Shown here: one piece after another, positions 12,118 to 19,821 of the stretch
Layout: every line of letters starts with the position of its first letter
How positions within the stretch are numbered: position 1 is the stretch's first letter
NCBI RefSeq assembly: GCF_003932785.1
Contig: NZ_RQYT01000005.1
Span: 62,001 to 126,000 of the forward strand
DNA length: 64,000 nucleotides
Source: Arachnia propionica
GTDB lineage: Bacteria; Actinomycetota; Actinomycetes; Propionibacteriales; Propionibacteriaceae
Direction of reading: 5' to 3'
The notes under the pieces: generated by a model
Told to the model about the DNA's origin: nothing
Seen by the model: the letters and a program-made list of their open reading frames with translations, nothing else
Database searches by the model: none
Position numbers and translations under genes: made by a program

Positions 12118-12579
12118 ATGGGTTGGTTGACGGTCATGGTGGTCATCGCTGTGATCGTCGTCCTGCTGGCCCCGCTCATCCTGCTCTACGCCCGCCGCCG
12201 TTGGCTCTCCAGCCAAGGCGGTCTTTTCGATTGTGCCCACCGGATCAAGGAGGGGCAGGACGCCGAGGGCTGGGCCCTCGGGTTCGGACGGTACCGCGAT
12301 GACCGGCTCGACTGGTACCGGGCCTTCTCCTTGTCGTTGCGGCCCTCGCGGTCGTTCCAACGGGCCACGACGGTGTGGTTGCAGCGTCGTGCCCCCAGCG
12401 GCGTGGAGCAGGTGGCTCTCTTCGACGGCTCCTGGGTGGTGAGGCTGGGGGACCGGGTGACGGGGCATGAGCACAATCTCGCCATGGACCTGGAGAACGT
12501 CATGGCCCTCATGGCCTGGTTGGAGTCCGCCCCTCCCGGCAGCCATTACGTCCCGGGAAGCGGTGACTCACCCCTGTGA
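12118..12579 (+). CDS. DUF2550 family membrane-anchored protein
   Basis: The 153-residue product starts with one transmembrane helix (GWLTVMVVIAVIVVLLAPLI) followed by RRRW and a soluble domain containing QGGLFDCAHRIKEG and GWALGFGRY. These features and the position directly behind atpC match the actinobacterial DUF2550 family, whose function is unknown. The ATG at 12118 is chosen over the GTG at 12112 because of the promoter spacing. The last 12 bases overlap the end of the convergent adenosyltransferase gene. Confidence 0.82.
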   Translation: MGWLTVMVVIAVIVVLLAPLILLYARRRWLSSQGGLFDCAHRIKEGQDAEGWALGFGRYRDDRLDWYRAFSLSLRPSRSFQRATTVWLQRRAPSGVEQVALFDGSWVVRLGDRVTGHEHNLAMDLENVMALMAWLESAPPGSHYVPGSGDSPL

Positions 12580-13197
12580 CCGGGACCGTGTCGGCGCCTC
12601 GCGGTCCGTCCCGGGCACCCAGAGCACGTCTCCGTCGGGGCCGGCCCCCACACGGCACATGGTGAACAACAGGTCGCTGAGCCGATTGAGGTAGGTGACG
12701 GCGAGCAGGTTGATGCCACCACACCCCTTCTCGGTCGAGGCCTCGGTCCCGTGGTGCTCCACGGCACGCCAGGCGATGCGCTCGGCCCGACGACAGACCG
12801 TCCGCGCCACGTGGAGCCCCGCGACGGTGGGGGAGCCCCCGGGCAGGATGAACGAGCGAAGGTTCGGCAGGTCCTCGCCCAGTTCGTCACACCATGCCTC
12901 CAGCCGGTCGATCGAGGACTGCTCGATCCGCAGCGGGGGCCACTGCGGATCGGGATGCTGAGGGGTGCTGAGGTCGGCGCCGACGTCGAAGAGTTCGTTG
13001 CGGATGAGGTCGAGCATCTCGACGACCCGCGGCGGCAACCCCCCGTGGGACATGGCCAGCGCGATGCAGGCGTTGGTCTCGTCGACGGCGCCGTAGGCCT
13101 CGACCCTGAGGTCCGTCTTGGGGACCTCGGCGTTGTCGGACAGACGGGTGGTCCCCGCGTCACCAGTGCGGGTGTAGATCCGGGTCAGGTTCACCAT
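12568..13197 (-). CDS. PduO-type cob(I)alamin adenosyltransferase
   Basis: The enzyme transfers the adenosyl group of ATP to cob(I)alamin, making adenosylcobalamin. The product is 209 residues. The N-terminal ATP-binding motif RTGDAGTT, then DLRVEAYGAVDETNA and the helix motif CRRAERIAWR are the family signatures. A bacterium that uses methylmalonyl-CoA mutase, as the epimerase gene at 23.1 kb suggests here, needs this cofactor. The start ATG is preceded by TAAGCT six bases upstream (leaderless). Confidence 0.95.
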   Translation of the reverse strand: MVNLTRIYTRTGDAGTTRLSDNAEVPKTDLRVEAYGAVDETNACIALAMSHGGLPPRVVEMLDLIRNELFDVGADLSTPQHPDPQWPPLRIEQSSIDRLEAWCDELGEDLPNLRSFILPGGSPTVAGLHVARTVCRRAERIAWRAVEHHGTEASTEKGCGGINLLAVTYLNRLSDLLFTMCRVGAGPDGDVLWVPGTDREAPTRSRSQG

Positions 13198-13203
13198 ACA
13201 GCC

Positions 13204-13231
13204 AGCTTAGGGCTGTGAGGCTTGAGACCAA
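13204..13231 (-). promoter_or_regulatory. Promoter of the adenosyltransferase gene (leaderless)
   Basis: Read on the minus strand: TTGGTC (13231-13226), 16-base spacer, TAAGCT (13209-13204), then 6 bases to the ATG. The -10 is good; the -35 is a weak match. Confidence 0.5.
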
Positions 13232-13275
13232 GCCGGAAGAGGAGAGCCCAATCTCCATGTGTGTCATCCGAAGGG

Positions 13276-13318
13276 TTGACGTTGCGTGAAGTCTCGGGGT
13301 AGTGTCCGAGGCAGGAGG
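13276..13318 (+). promoter_or_regulatory. Promoter and ribosome-binding site of the accessory two-gene cassette
   Basis: TTGACG (13276-13281), an 18-base spacer and TAGTGT (13300-13305) are followed by a strong AGGAGG ribosome-binding site (13313-13318), 7 bases before the ATG at 13326. Unlike most single genes nearby, this transcript has a leader with a strong ribosome-binding site. Confidence 0.65.
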
Positions 13319-13325
13319 ATCAAGG

Positions 13326-14735
13326 ATGACCAAGCAACGCCGCTTTCAACACAATGAGCTTCGTACATGGGGATATCAGAGATTCACAGGGCAAGAGCGC
13401 CTCAGAATCGCCGCCAAAGCGGCGGAGGATTCCAGTGGGACGGGTCCATATCATCAGAGTGCTCAAGTCGCCAGGAAATGTCTGGCAGCACTGCCATTTC
13501 CTTCGGACTATTTTCCTCTCAGGATGCTATGTGGGCTGGAAGAATTGGTGGAGGAAGTTGTCACTCGGGCAGATGAAGGTTCGGAAGGAAGCGGCGGCGC
13601 AAGTGCGGACGTGCAGTCACGTCCCTCGCAGTCCAGGAAACCATTCCTGGTCCTCACTGCGCGAAAAATGGTCTGTCTCTACCAAGTGCTGGTGGAGGCC
13701 GGGGTGGATCTGTCTCAGTACTTCAACGTGCTGAGTGATCGATTCATCTTCCTCGAACCCAACCTGAAAACTCTGCATACTCTCTTCTCCAAGAAAAAAC
13801 CGGGGAAAGTGCCAAGCTCGACTAAGCTCTATCTTCTGGATGACTTGTCGCGGAGAGGGCAACAGCTCAACCGTCGCGCCGAGAACTTCCGTTGCCATCT
13901 TGGGTGGAACGATCTCGAATCCCATGAGAAGGAATTCAGTACAAGGGCCTTGGTGAACCTCCAGGAGAACTCGCTTGATGCTGAGCACTTCGTCAGAGTT
14001 GGAGGAGATGATGGTGTTGGTATGATCAGAGCATACTCGCGAGTCTTCGCTCGTGCGCTGATCCCTTATTTCACGGATTTTCCGATATCGCAATCCCTGC
14101 GACTCAACAGAGAGCAGTATGCGAAGCTGTGCGATTGGATGAGCCTTTGGGACGTCTTCGAAGTCACTAGCAGTGTTGCCATCGATGAGAGAGTCAGAAC
14201 GTATACGTTGGACGCTTGCCCTATACTCGATGAGTACCAAGGGTCAGAGGGAAAACTGCGGGCTGGCTCCTTCAGGGAGTGGTGTGACATCGTGAAACTT
14301 CGAGTTTTCGTTCAGTCGCCGATATCGCCAGATGGTGATTACAGGGTGAGGCTGATGGTCAAGCCCATGCTCAAGGGAATAAGAGCGAAACAGATTGCCA
14401 AGCTTAAGCAAATTTGGGTTGGGTCCAACGAGATGGAAGTTGGGCTATTGCCTGAGCAGTGCACCTACCATCAGATGGGACAACTGTTTGGCTATCTGGA
14501 GTACATGTACTCATGGAGTTTGCTGGGGCAGATATGGAGGGGCATCAGGAGAGATACGGGCATCAGCCCGCGCACTGATGAGATCGTTGACACAAAGTTT
14601 GCGTCACTCGTTCTTGGCAAGGGTCTATATGCGGTTAGACGAAAATCTTTGAAGTGCCTGAATAAATGGCTAGAAGAGGTTTACAGTAACGATGATAGTG
14701 AGGAAGGTGGCAAGAATGAAGAGAGCGGGCAATAA
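13326..14735 (+). CDS. Unrecognised 469-residue protein, first gene of an accessory RES cassette
   Basis: I do not recognise this protein. It is soluble, with no signal peptide or membrane helix and no clear nucleotide-binding or nuclease motif. Visible features: a basic start (MTKQRRFQHNELRTWGYQRF), a Ser/Gly/Ala-rich linker around residues 85-105, and a mostly helical body with [21 protein letters not shown] near the middle and KPMLKGIRAKQIAKLKQIW towards the C-terminus. It ends in the acidic tail SNDDSEEGGKNEESGQ. Start ATG 13326 has AGGAGG 7 bases upstream; an upstream in-frame ATG at 13302 lies inside the -10 element. Base composition is much more AT-rich than the flanking genes, with AGA, AGG and ATA codons that neighbours avoid, which indicates horizontal transfer. 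It overlaps the next gene by 20 bases, so the two products are probably made together and may act as one system. Confidence 0.8.
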   Translation: MTKQRRFQHNELRTWGYQRFTGQERLRIAAKAAEDSSGTGPYHQSAQVARKCLAALPFPSDYFPLRMLCGLEELVEEVVTRADEGSEGSGGASADVQSRPSQSRKPFLVLTARKMVCLYQVLVEAGVDLSQYFNVLSDRFIFLEPNLKTLHTLFSKKKPGKVPSSTKLYLLDDLSRRGQQLNRRAENFRCHLGWNDLESHEKEFSTRALVNLQENSLDAEHFVRVGGDDGVGMIRAYSRVFARALIPYFTDFPISQSLRLNREQYAKLCDWMSLWDVFEVTSSVAIDERVRTYTLDACPILDEYQGSEGKLRAGSFREWCDIVKLRVFVQSPISPDGDYRVRLMVKPMLKGIRAKQIAKLKQIWVGSNEMEVGLLPEQCTYHQMGQLFGYLEYMYSWSLLGQIWRGIRRDTGISPRTDEIVDTKFASLVLGKGLYAVRRKSLKCLNKWLEEVYSNDDSEEGGKNEESGQ

Positions 14736-17700
14736 TGCCGAGGGTCTTCGGCCTGATGAAATATTCTGCCTGGGAGATGATGTCGTCGGTATTGTGGATA
14801 AACAGATTCGTGACACAACACGAGAAAGGCGCAACGATGTCTCGCTAGGCGTAATCAATCATGCGGATGGGGGCGAGGTTGAGAATCGAGATTGGCGAAG
14901 GCTCAGTTTGTCGGAAATCAACAAGAAGTTCAAAATTAGTCTTGATGAGCCTAGAGGGACAGGAAATAAAATAAATCTTCCAGAACGTGCTGATCCGCTC
15001 TTTGTCGTATCCGCGGCGTTGGATGTTCTCACTGACTGGGGAAAACTCGTTCCCGATCAGCAGGCAGTTCGCAAAGGAGAAGGGGATTCTGGCGGCCAGC
15101 CTCCGGTGTACAGGCTCGATACTTACTCAACAACTTTGGAGGATGGATCGTCAGAAGAAATCTTGATCGAGAGGTGTTTCCGTGCCGGAGAAATAACTGC
15201 CGAGATCCAGAATAGAACCCTCACGGGCGGTAGGATCAGTGTTGTTGCGGAATCGTTCACGTTGGCAGGGGTGTCGAGAAAGGGCCATAGTGCCCATGCC
15301 TATCCGTTCCGAGACTGCTGGGCAGAGAAAAAGAATTCTGTCCCAGAGGATTCAGATCCTGAGGTTGAGGGTGATTATTCTCTGAAGAATGGAACTTGTG
15401 ATAATCAGGCCCAGGGGAAGCAACATCAGGTGCGGGGCGAGTCTCGGGTGCGAGATTATTTCGCTCCTGATTTCTCCAATGATGACGATGGCGATCGTGT
15501 CACTTGGATACCGTCCCCGACGGGCGGCAAGCAGGTTTCTCATCCGAGTGTGACGCTACGCTGCCTGCTTCGAGTTCTTGCCGCTGTCCCGGCCTGTATA
15601 TGTCGCGCGAATTCCGGGCATCGCGATCCCGATGATGTGAAGAAGCTCAAGCGCTACATTGAAGACGCTAGGTTGAGTTATTCAAGCTTGCCCTGTCCCG
15701 CGGTGACGTCAAAGAAATCAGCGACTGAGGTTGAATACGCGGGAGAATTGCTAAACTATTTCAATTCCGGATCACGCAATGAAGATGAGCAGGACTTCAG
15801 TGTCTCATCGGACGTGACCAAAGGCGCCAGCGGAGATGGGGTTGACAAGTCGATGCGGCCAGGTAAGACCACGGCAAGTGACGATCTGAAGGCTTGGCGT
15901 GTTTCTGGAAGAAGCGTCAGCGAATTCAATGGAGAATGGTCATTTCGAGAGTTCCGGCGACTGAAAAGAGCTTACTTGGCCTTGGATACGCTCCTCGCAG
16001 TGCTCCATCCTCTGTTGGAAGATGGTGAATCCAGCCCGTCCTCAAGTCCAGGGGCTCAGAAGAAGCTTCCGGAGGATCTTGGCTCCTTGAGACTTATCCG
16101 TAGGCACGATGTTTTTGATGTTTACGATGAATCTGAATTGCGAAAAGAGTTCTCGAATGATGTCTGGGATGACTGGCAAAGCCGCTTGGCTGGCCCTCCA
16201 GTGCCCCGTCGATTTGCATCTCGAGATCGGCTCGAGACCAATTGCTCGCAGGAGGGGCTTGCCGTCTCTTTCTTGGATCTACTGAATGACGTGTGGCACG
16301 CCTTGACTCATGCTTCGTTAGTTTTTTTGTCCGAGTTGGAGACTCCCGCTCCATTTATTTCCCATCGGCTCGCGATTGGGGACGTGGCGCAAGAAGTTGT
16401 CAGGAAAGTTCTGGATTCGTTGCCCAAGAGACTGAGAAAGGTGTCTGGTGTCGAGAAAGGTCTGAGGAGTTCCGGGTCTTCAAAGTTCATTTTGACTTAC
16501 AGTCCATTCGGCGCCCAAGACTCCCTTTACACCGCTGAACAGGTTGTTGGGCAATGCTGGGAGTTTCGCTCGGGAGGGGCATGGGCGCGCTTGACCGAGT
16601 CGGAACTGAATCACCTTGTCAACACGGGTCGTGTCGTTGAAGTTCTCGATTGGCAAGGGGTCAAGAGATATCCAAGTTTTCAGTTCGCTCCGGTTTGTCT
16701 TCGAGAGGGATTATTCGTCCGGCGAGAAGGTGGGTTGGAGGCTTCTGGGAAGTTTGGAGTTCGCTTCACGGACGAGGAATATCCCTTTTTGCGTCGTGAT
16801 GTCAGCGAGGCGATGATCGGTTCTTCTCGCGCGATGACGGGATGGGTGGCGGCGCTTTGGTTCAGTTCACTTCTGCGCCGAGTCGGGGAAACCAGTGATC
16901 GGGAGGGCGAAATCTTTTCGCCCAACTTAGGGTATCGCGGCCTGCTCTTCCGTGAGGCTCTTTCGCAAAAGGGTCTGTGGGTTGACGCTTGGCTGGCTGA
17001 TGCGCGGGCTCTTCTTCACAGTGATGATGCCATGCCCGAGTATCTGCAGTCGAACTGTGCGCGTTTGAAGCCCGGTGCTCTGAGGAAATTGTATCGGCTT
17101 TCCTCTTTTGGTTACCTTCACCCCAACATGTGGGCGAATGCTGCTGTCTTCGAAGCCTCTCTTGGGAAGTTGCAGGGATATCGAGAGCGGACTTTGGCGG
17201 AAAGAGACTTCTTGGATGAGCCTTGGTATCCGCCTGGCCGCTTCGATCCGGGTGCGCACTCGAGGAATGTCAATGGGGGAGAATATTTTGGCGCCATGTA
17301 TCTGGCTGAAAGCATCTCGGGCTGCGTCTTTGAAGTATTCGATCGACTTCCGAGCATAACATTGGATGATGTTGTGTCTAAGCGAATTTATCGCTACGAC
17401 GTCCAACTTCCTGATGAGTTTGAGTTCGTTGATTTGCGTAGATGGCCGGCCTTGGTTTCTGCCACTCCGATACGCTCCATAACTCAGGCGATTGCCAACA
17501 CGCTGTGCTATGGTCATTCTCTCTCGAGGAAGAAAACGTCTGATGGGTATTCAGGTCTCATCGACAAGCTGCCCCGAGTGATCCGGTATCAGCTCCGCAC
17601 TGCGCTCGACAAGTGTGGTTGGGTTCTTTTCGAGCCAACCTTCTTTAAGGGTGGGCGCTTGAAGACGATTGATCATGTCGTGAAACTATTGGATTGTGGA

Positions 17701-18021
17701 ACGACCCCTTCCGACAAGAAAGCCGGGGCGGATACTTGGAAGAATCGAGAGATGCTTCGTTGTGACACGGCCAACCATGATGTGGGCTGGCAGCCTTCAT
17801 CTCAGCGTAAGGACTCGATGGTGGAGCCATGGTGCAGTCCAGATCTCTCAGCCGTCTTGAGCTGGTCGGAACCTGGTAAGGGGGTGAGGAAGTTCTGGCG
17901 AGCCATCTGGAGGCTTCGTGTCGATCCACGTGATTCGGTGGTGTGTCTCCGCCGCTTCCCGCGTGAAGGGCGCCTGGGAGAATGGGCCGGGTCGTCGGAG
18001 GCGGTAGGGCCAGTGTTCTGA
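14716..18021 (+). CDS. Large (1101-residue) protein with C-terminal RES-like domain and internal antitoxin-like segment
   Basis: The second gene of the cassette. Residues about 835-990 resemble the RES domain, known from toxins that destroy NAD+: GRFDPG (R842), a linker, AMYLAES (Y862), VFEVF (E873), then a hydrophobic end GWVLFEPTFFKGGRL. The conserved Arg, Tyr and Glu positions are all present. Residues about 604-770 resemble RES-partner antitoxins: a helix-turn-helix-like stretch ending GVKRYPSFQF, then GWVAALWF and KGLWVDAWLADARALL. The first about 600 residues are unrecognised and contain low-complexity acidic linkers. ATG 14716 has GAGGAAGG 8 bases upstream; ATG 14692 is possible but less well placed. 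GC content is low until about 17900, then rises to the host level, so the last about 25 residues may be encoded by host DNA. Function is inferred only from the RES resemblance. Confidence 0.75.
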   Translation: MKRAGNNAEGLRPDEIFCLGDDVVGIVDKQIRDTTRERRNDVSLGVINHADGGEVENRDWRRLSLSEINKKFKISLDEPRGTGNKINLPERADPLFVVSAALDVLTDWGKLVPDQQAVRKGEGDSGGQPPVYRLDTYSTTLEDGSSEEILIERCFRAGEITAEIQNRTLTGGRISVVAESFTLAGVSRKGHSAHAYPFRDCWAEKKNSVPEDSDPEVEGDYSLKNGTCDNQAQGKQHQVRGESRVRDYFAPDFSNDDDGDRVTWIPSPTGGKQVSHPSVTLRCLLRVLAAVPACICRANSGHRDPDDVKKLKRYIEDARLSYSSLPCPAVTSKKSATEVEYAGELLNYFNSGSRNEDEQDFSVSSDVTKGASGDGVDKSMRPGKTTASDDLKAWRVSGRSVSEFNGEWSFREFRRLKRAYLALDTLLAVLHPLLEDGESSPSSSPGAQKKLPEDLGSLRLIRRHDVFDVYDESELRKEFSNDVWDDWQSRLAGPPVPRRFASRDRLETNCSQEGLAVSFLDLLNDVWHALTHASLVFLSELETPAPFISHRLAIGDVAQEVVRKVLDSLPKRLRKVSGVEKGLRSSGSSKFILTYSPFGAQDSLYTAEQVVGQCWEFRSGGAWARLTESELNHLVNTGRVVEVLDWQGVKRYPSFQFAPVCLREGLFVRREGGLEASGKFGVRFTDEEYPFLRRDVSEAMIGSSRAMTGWVAALWFSSLLRRVGETSDREGEIFSPNLGYRGLLFREALSQKGLWVDAWLADARALLHSDDAMPEYLQSNCARLKPGALRKLYRLSSFGYLHPNMWANAAVFEASLGKLQGYRERTLAERDFLDEPWYPPGRFDPGAHSRNVNGGEYFGAMYLAESISGCVFEVFDRLPSITLDDVVSKRIYRYDVQLPDEFEFVDLRRWPALVSATPIRSITQAIANTLCYGHSLSRKKTSDGYSGLIDKLPRVIRYQLRTALDKCGWVLFEPTFFKGGRLKTIDHVVKLLDCGTTPSDKKAGADTWKNREMLRCDTANHDVGWQPSSQRKDSMVEPWCSPDLSAVLSWSEPGKGVRKFWRAIWRLRVDPRDSVVCLRRFPREGRLGEWAGSSEAVGPVF

Positions 18022-18030
18022 GTGTCTTCG

Positions 18031-18058
18031 TTGATCTGAAAGGTGGCCGGGATAAGGT
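18031..18058 (+). promoter_or_regulatory. Promoter of the cyclophilin lipoprotein gene (leaderless)
   Basis: TTGATC (18031-18036), 16-base spacer, TAAGGT (18053-18058), then 7 bases to the ATG at 18066. This lies just after the cassette's stop codon, so the downstream gene keeps its own promoter. Confidence 0.55.
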
Positions 18059-18065
18059 ATTCGGT

Positions 18066-18764
18066 ATGGGTTTCTGTCGCGTTGTCTGTGCTGTGGGTCT
18101 GACGATCGGGTTGGTGGCCTGTTCGAACGCCAACGACTCCGCCAAGAAGGAGAACGACACCGGCACCGCCACCCGGGCCTCGATGTGCTCCTACCCGCCC
18201 GCGGGGGAGCCTGCGAAGCCGGTGGATCCGCCGTCGGAGACCGACGTCGTCAACAGCGGTGAGACCAGGGTGACTCTCCACATGGCGGCCGGGGAGGTCG
18301 AGATCACGATGGATCGGGCAGCCGCCCCCTGCACGGTGAACTCTTTCGTGTCCCTCGCCCAGCAGGGCTGGTTCGATGGCACGAGCTGCCACCGTCTGGT
18401 CGATCACGGGATCTTCGTCCTGCAGTGTGGCGATCCGTCGGCGACCGGCACGGGCGGGCCGGGATACACCATCCCTGATGAGCTCTCCCCGAGGACCACT
18501 GACCTGGAGAAACTGAGCGACGAGGTCGTCAACTACCCGTCGGGGACGGTCGCCATGGCCAACACCGGGTCCCCGGACACGGGGGGCTCCCAGTTCTTCA
18601 TCGTCTGGGACGACACGCCGCTGCCACCGAGCTACGCCGTGTTCGGGACGATCGACGACGCCGGGCTCGAGGTCGTGCGAGGAATCGCCGCCCAGGGCGT
18701 CGACGCTGCGGACCGGACCACCCCCATCGCGGACGCGTCGATCACCTCGGTCACGATGGATTGA
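18066..18764 (+). CDS. Cyclophilin-type peptidyl-prolyl isomerase lipoprotein
   Basis: A predicted lipoprotein on the outer face of the membrane that would speed folding of exported proteins by proline isomerisation. The 232-residue product has a signal peptide ending in the lipobox LVAC (lipidated C19-20 region), an Asn/Asp/Lys/Thr-rich linker, then a cyclophilin domain with TVNSFVSLAQQGWFDGTSCHRLVDHG, LQCGDPSATGTGGPGY and GSQFFIVWDD. Some active-site positions differ from classical cyclophilin (CHRL for FHRV). Start ATG 18066 is set by promoter spacing; a longer reading from 17982 would lose the signal peptide. Confidence 0.92.
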   Translation: MGFCRVVCAVGLTIGLVACSNANDSAKKENDTGTATRASMCSYPPAGEPAKPVDPPSETDVVNSGETRVTLHMAAGEVEITMDRAAAPCTVNSFVSLAQQGWFDGTSCHRLVDHGIFVLQCGDPSATGTGGPGYTIPDELSPRTTDLEKLSDEVVNYPSGTVAMANTGSPDTGGSQFFIVWDDTPLPPSYAVFGTIDDAGLEVVRGIAAQGVDAADRTTPIADASITSVTMD

Positions 18765-18781
18765 CCGGGGCCTCGATCCGA

Positions 18782-19549
18782 TCAGTTCGTCAGGAACTCT
18801 CGGCAGATCGAGATGAAGGCGTCGGGCTCATCCGCGTGGATCCAGTGTCCGGCGCGCTTGAGCCTGACGTGGACGACCCGCGGGAACAGGGCCTTCATGG
18901 GTGCGTGGTGCTCGGGCTGAACGTAGGGTGACCGGCCGCCGGAGACCCACCACACGGGTCCCTCGTAGACCGCCTCGGTGGGTGGCCATCCGGCGATGCT
19001 GCTGAGCGAGTCACCGAGGAGGTCGAGGTTCGCCGCCCACGTCCAGCCGTTGCCCAGCTTGCGGAGATTCTGCAGGAGGAACCCCCTGACGCCCGGGTCG
19101 GGGATGTGCGGGCTGAGCCGTTCGCTGGCGGTCGTGCGGCTGGGCAGATCGTCCAGATCCAGCCCCCGCATCGCCGCCACCAGGGGTGCGAAACTGGCCG
19201 GCCCCTCACTGCGCGCGGGGGAGATGTCGGAGACCAGCAGCCGCTGGACGGCCTCCGGGTGCCGGAGGGCCAGCCGCATCCCGAGCTTTCCTCCCAGGGA
19301 ATGTCCGATGACCGCGACGGGTTCGGTGAAGGTGTCGGCGATCCACGAGGCGATGTGGTAGGTCTGCCCGTCCAAGGAGAAGTCAATCGTCCACGAGGAC
19401 GAACCGTGGTTCGGAAGGTCCAGCAGGTGACACGTGGCGAGATCCGACAAGGCGGAGGCGATCCTCGTGAAGTTCTTCCCCTGCCCGAACAGGCCGTGCA
19501 GGAACACCACCTGGATGGGGCCGGACCCGACCGTCGTGGAATGGATCAT
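18782..19549 (-). CDS. Alpha/beta hydrolase (YbfF-like esterase family)
   Basis: The product is 255 residues. Signs of the fold: the oxyanion region FLHGLFGQGKNF near the N-terminus, the nucleophile elbow GHSLGGK, the aspartate region in DISPARSEG and the C-terminal histidine in RAGHWIHADEP. The best match by pattern is the YbfF/ABHD11-type esterase group, but the substrate cannot be told. ATG 19549 is chosen because it overlaps the stop of the preceding zinc-ribbon gene (ATGA); a longer frame upstream would add arginine-rich, non-conserved sequence. Confidence 0.88.
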   Translation of the reverse strand: MIHSTTVGSGPIQVVFLHGLFGQGKNFTRIASALSDLATCHLLDLPNHGSSSWTIDFSLDGQTYHIASWIADTFTEPVAVIGHSLGGKLGMRLALRHPEAVQRLLVSDISPARSEGPASFAPLVAAMRGLDLDDLPSRTTASERLSPHIPDPGVRGFLLQNLRKLGNGWTWAANLDLLGDSLSSIAGWPPTEAVYEGPVWWVSGGRSPYVQPEHHAPMKALFPRVVHVRLKRAGHWIHADEPDAFISICREFLTN

Positions 19550-19821
19550 CGCTGCGACCTCCAACAGTGAGAGTGCCAGTGTCGACGCTGCTCGAGGCCT
19601 GAGCTGAAACCCAGCCCGGGCTCCTCGGGCCAGGCCACGACGTGGGCCATCCCGACCGGGATGATCGTCGAGCAACCGGGGCAGGTGTAGCGCTTCTCCG
19701 CGCGGTCAGCGGGCACGCTGCGGACCAGGAAGGAGCCCGCTGACTTCTGCTCCCTGTGGGCGTGGCGGGAGGTGTCCAGCGGGCGGGGTGGACGCAGGTG
19801 CTTCGAGACGCGGCGAGCCAT
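19546..19821 (-). CDS. Small zinc-ribbon-like protein next to NucS
   Basis: The 91-residue product is basic at its N-terminus ([15 protein letters not shown]) and has CPGC, then a C-terminal HWHSHCW, together a likely four-ligand zinc site. Small proteins of this type sit beside nucS in many actinobacteria and are often labelled only as hypothetical. The start overlaps the nucS stop by one base and the stop overlaps the hydrolase start, so the three form one operon. A role in DNA or RNA handling is a guess based on context. Confidence 0.72.
   Translation of the reverse strand: MARRVSKHLRPPRPLDTSRHAHREQKSAGSFLVRSVPADRAEKRYTCPGCSTIIPVGMAHVVAWPEEPGLGFSSGLEQRRHWHSHCWRSQR

Larger units (their letters stand above)
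13240..18030 (+). other. Putative horizontally acquired two-gene cassette
   Basis: This segment is visibly lower in GC (roughly half, against roughly two thirds around it) and uses AT-ending codons freely. It lies between a conserved housekeeping gene on each side, with no tRNA, integrase, transposase or obvious flanking repeat, so the way it entered is not visible. It carries one promoter and two overlapping genes. Confidence 0.75.

Noticed and set aside
13240-18030. Prophage or integrative element
   Set aside because: No integrase, transposase, phage structural gene, tRNA or direct repeat at the ends was found; only two genes are present.
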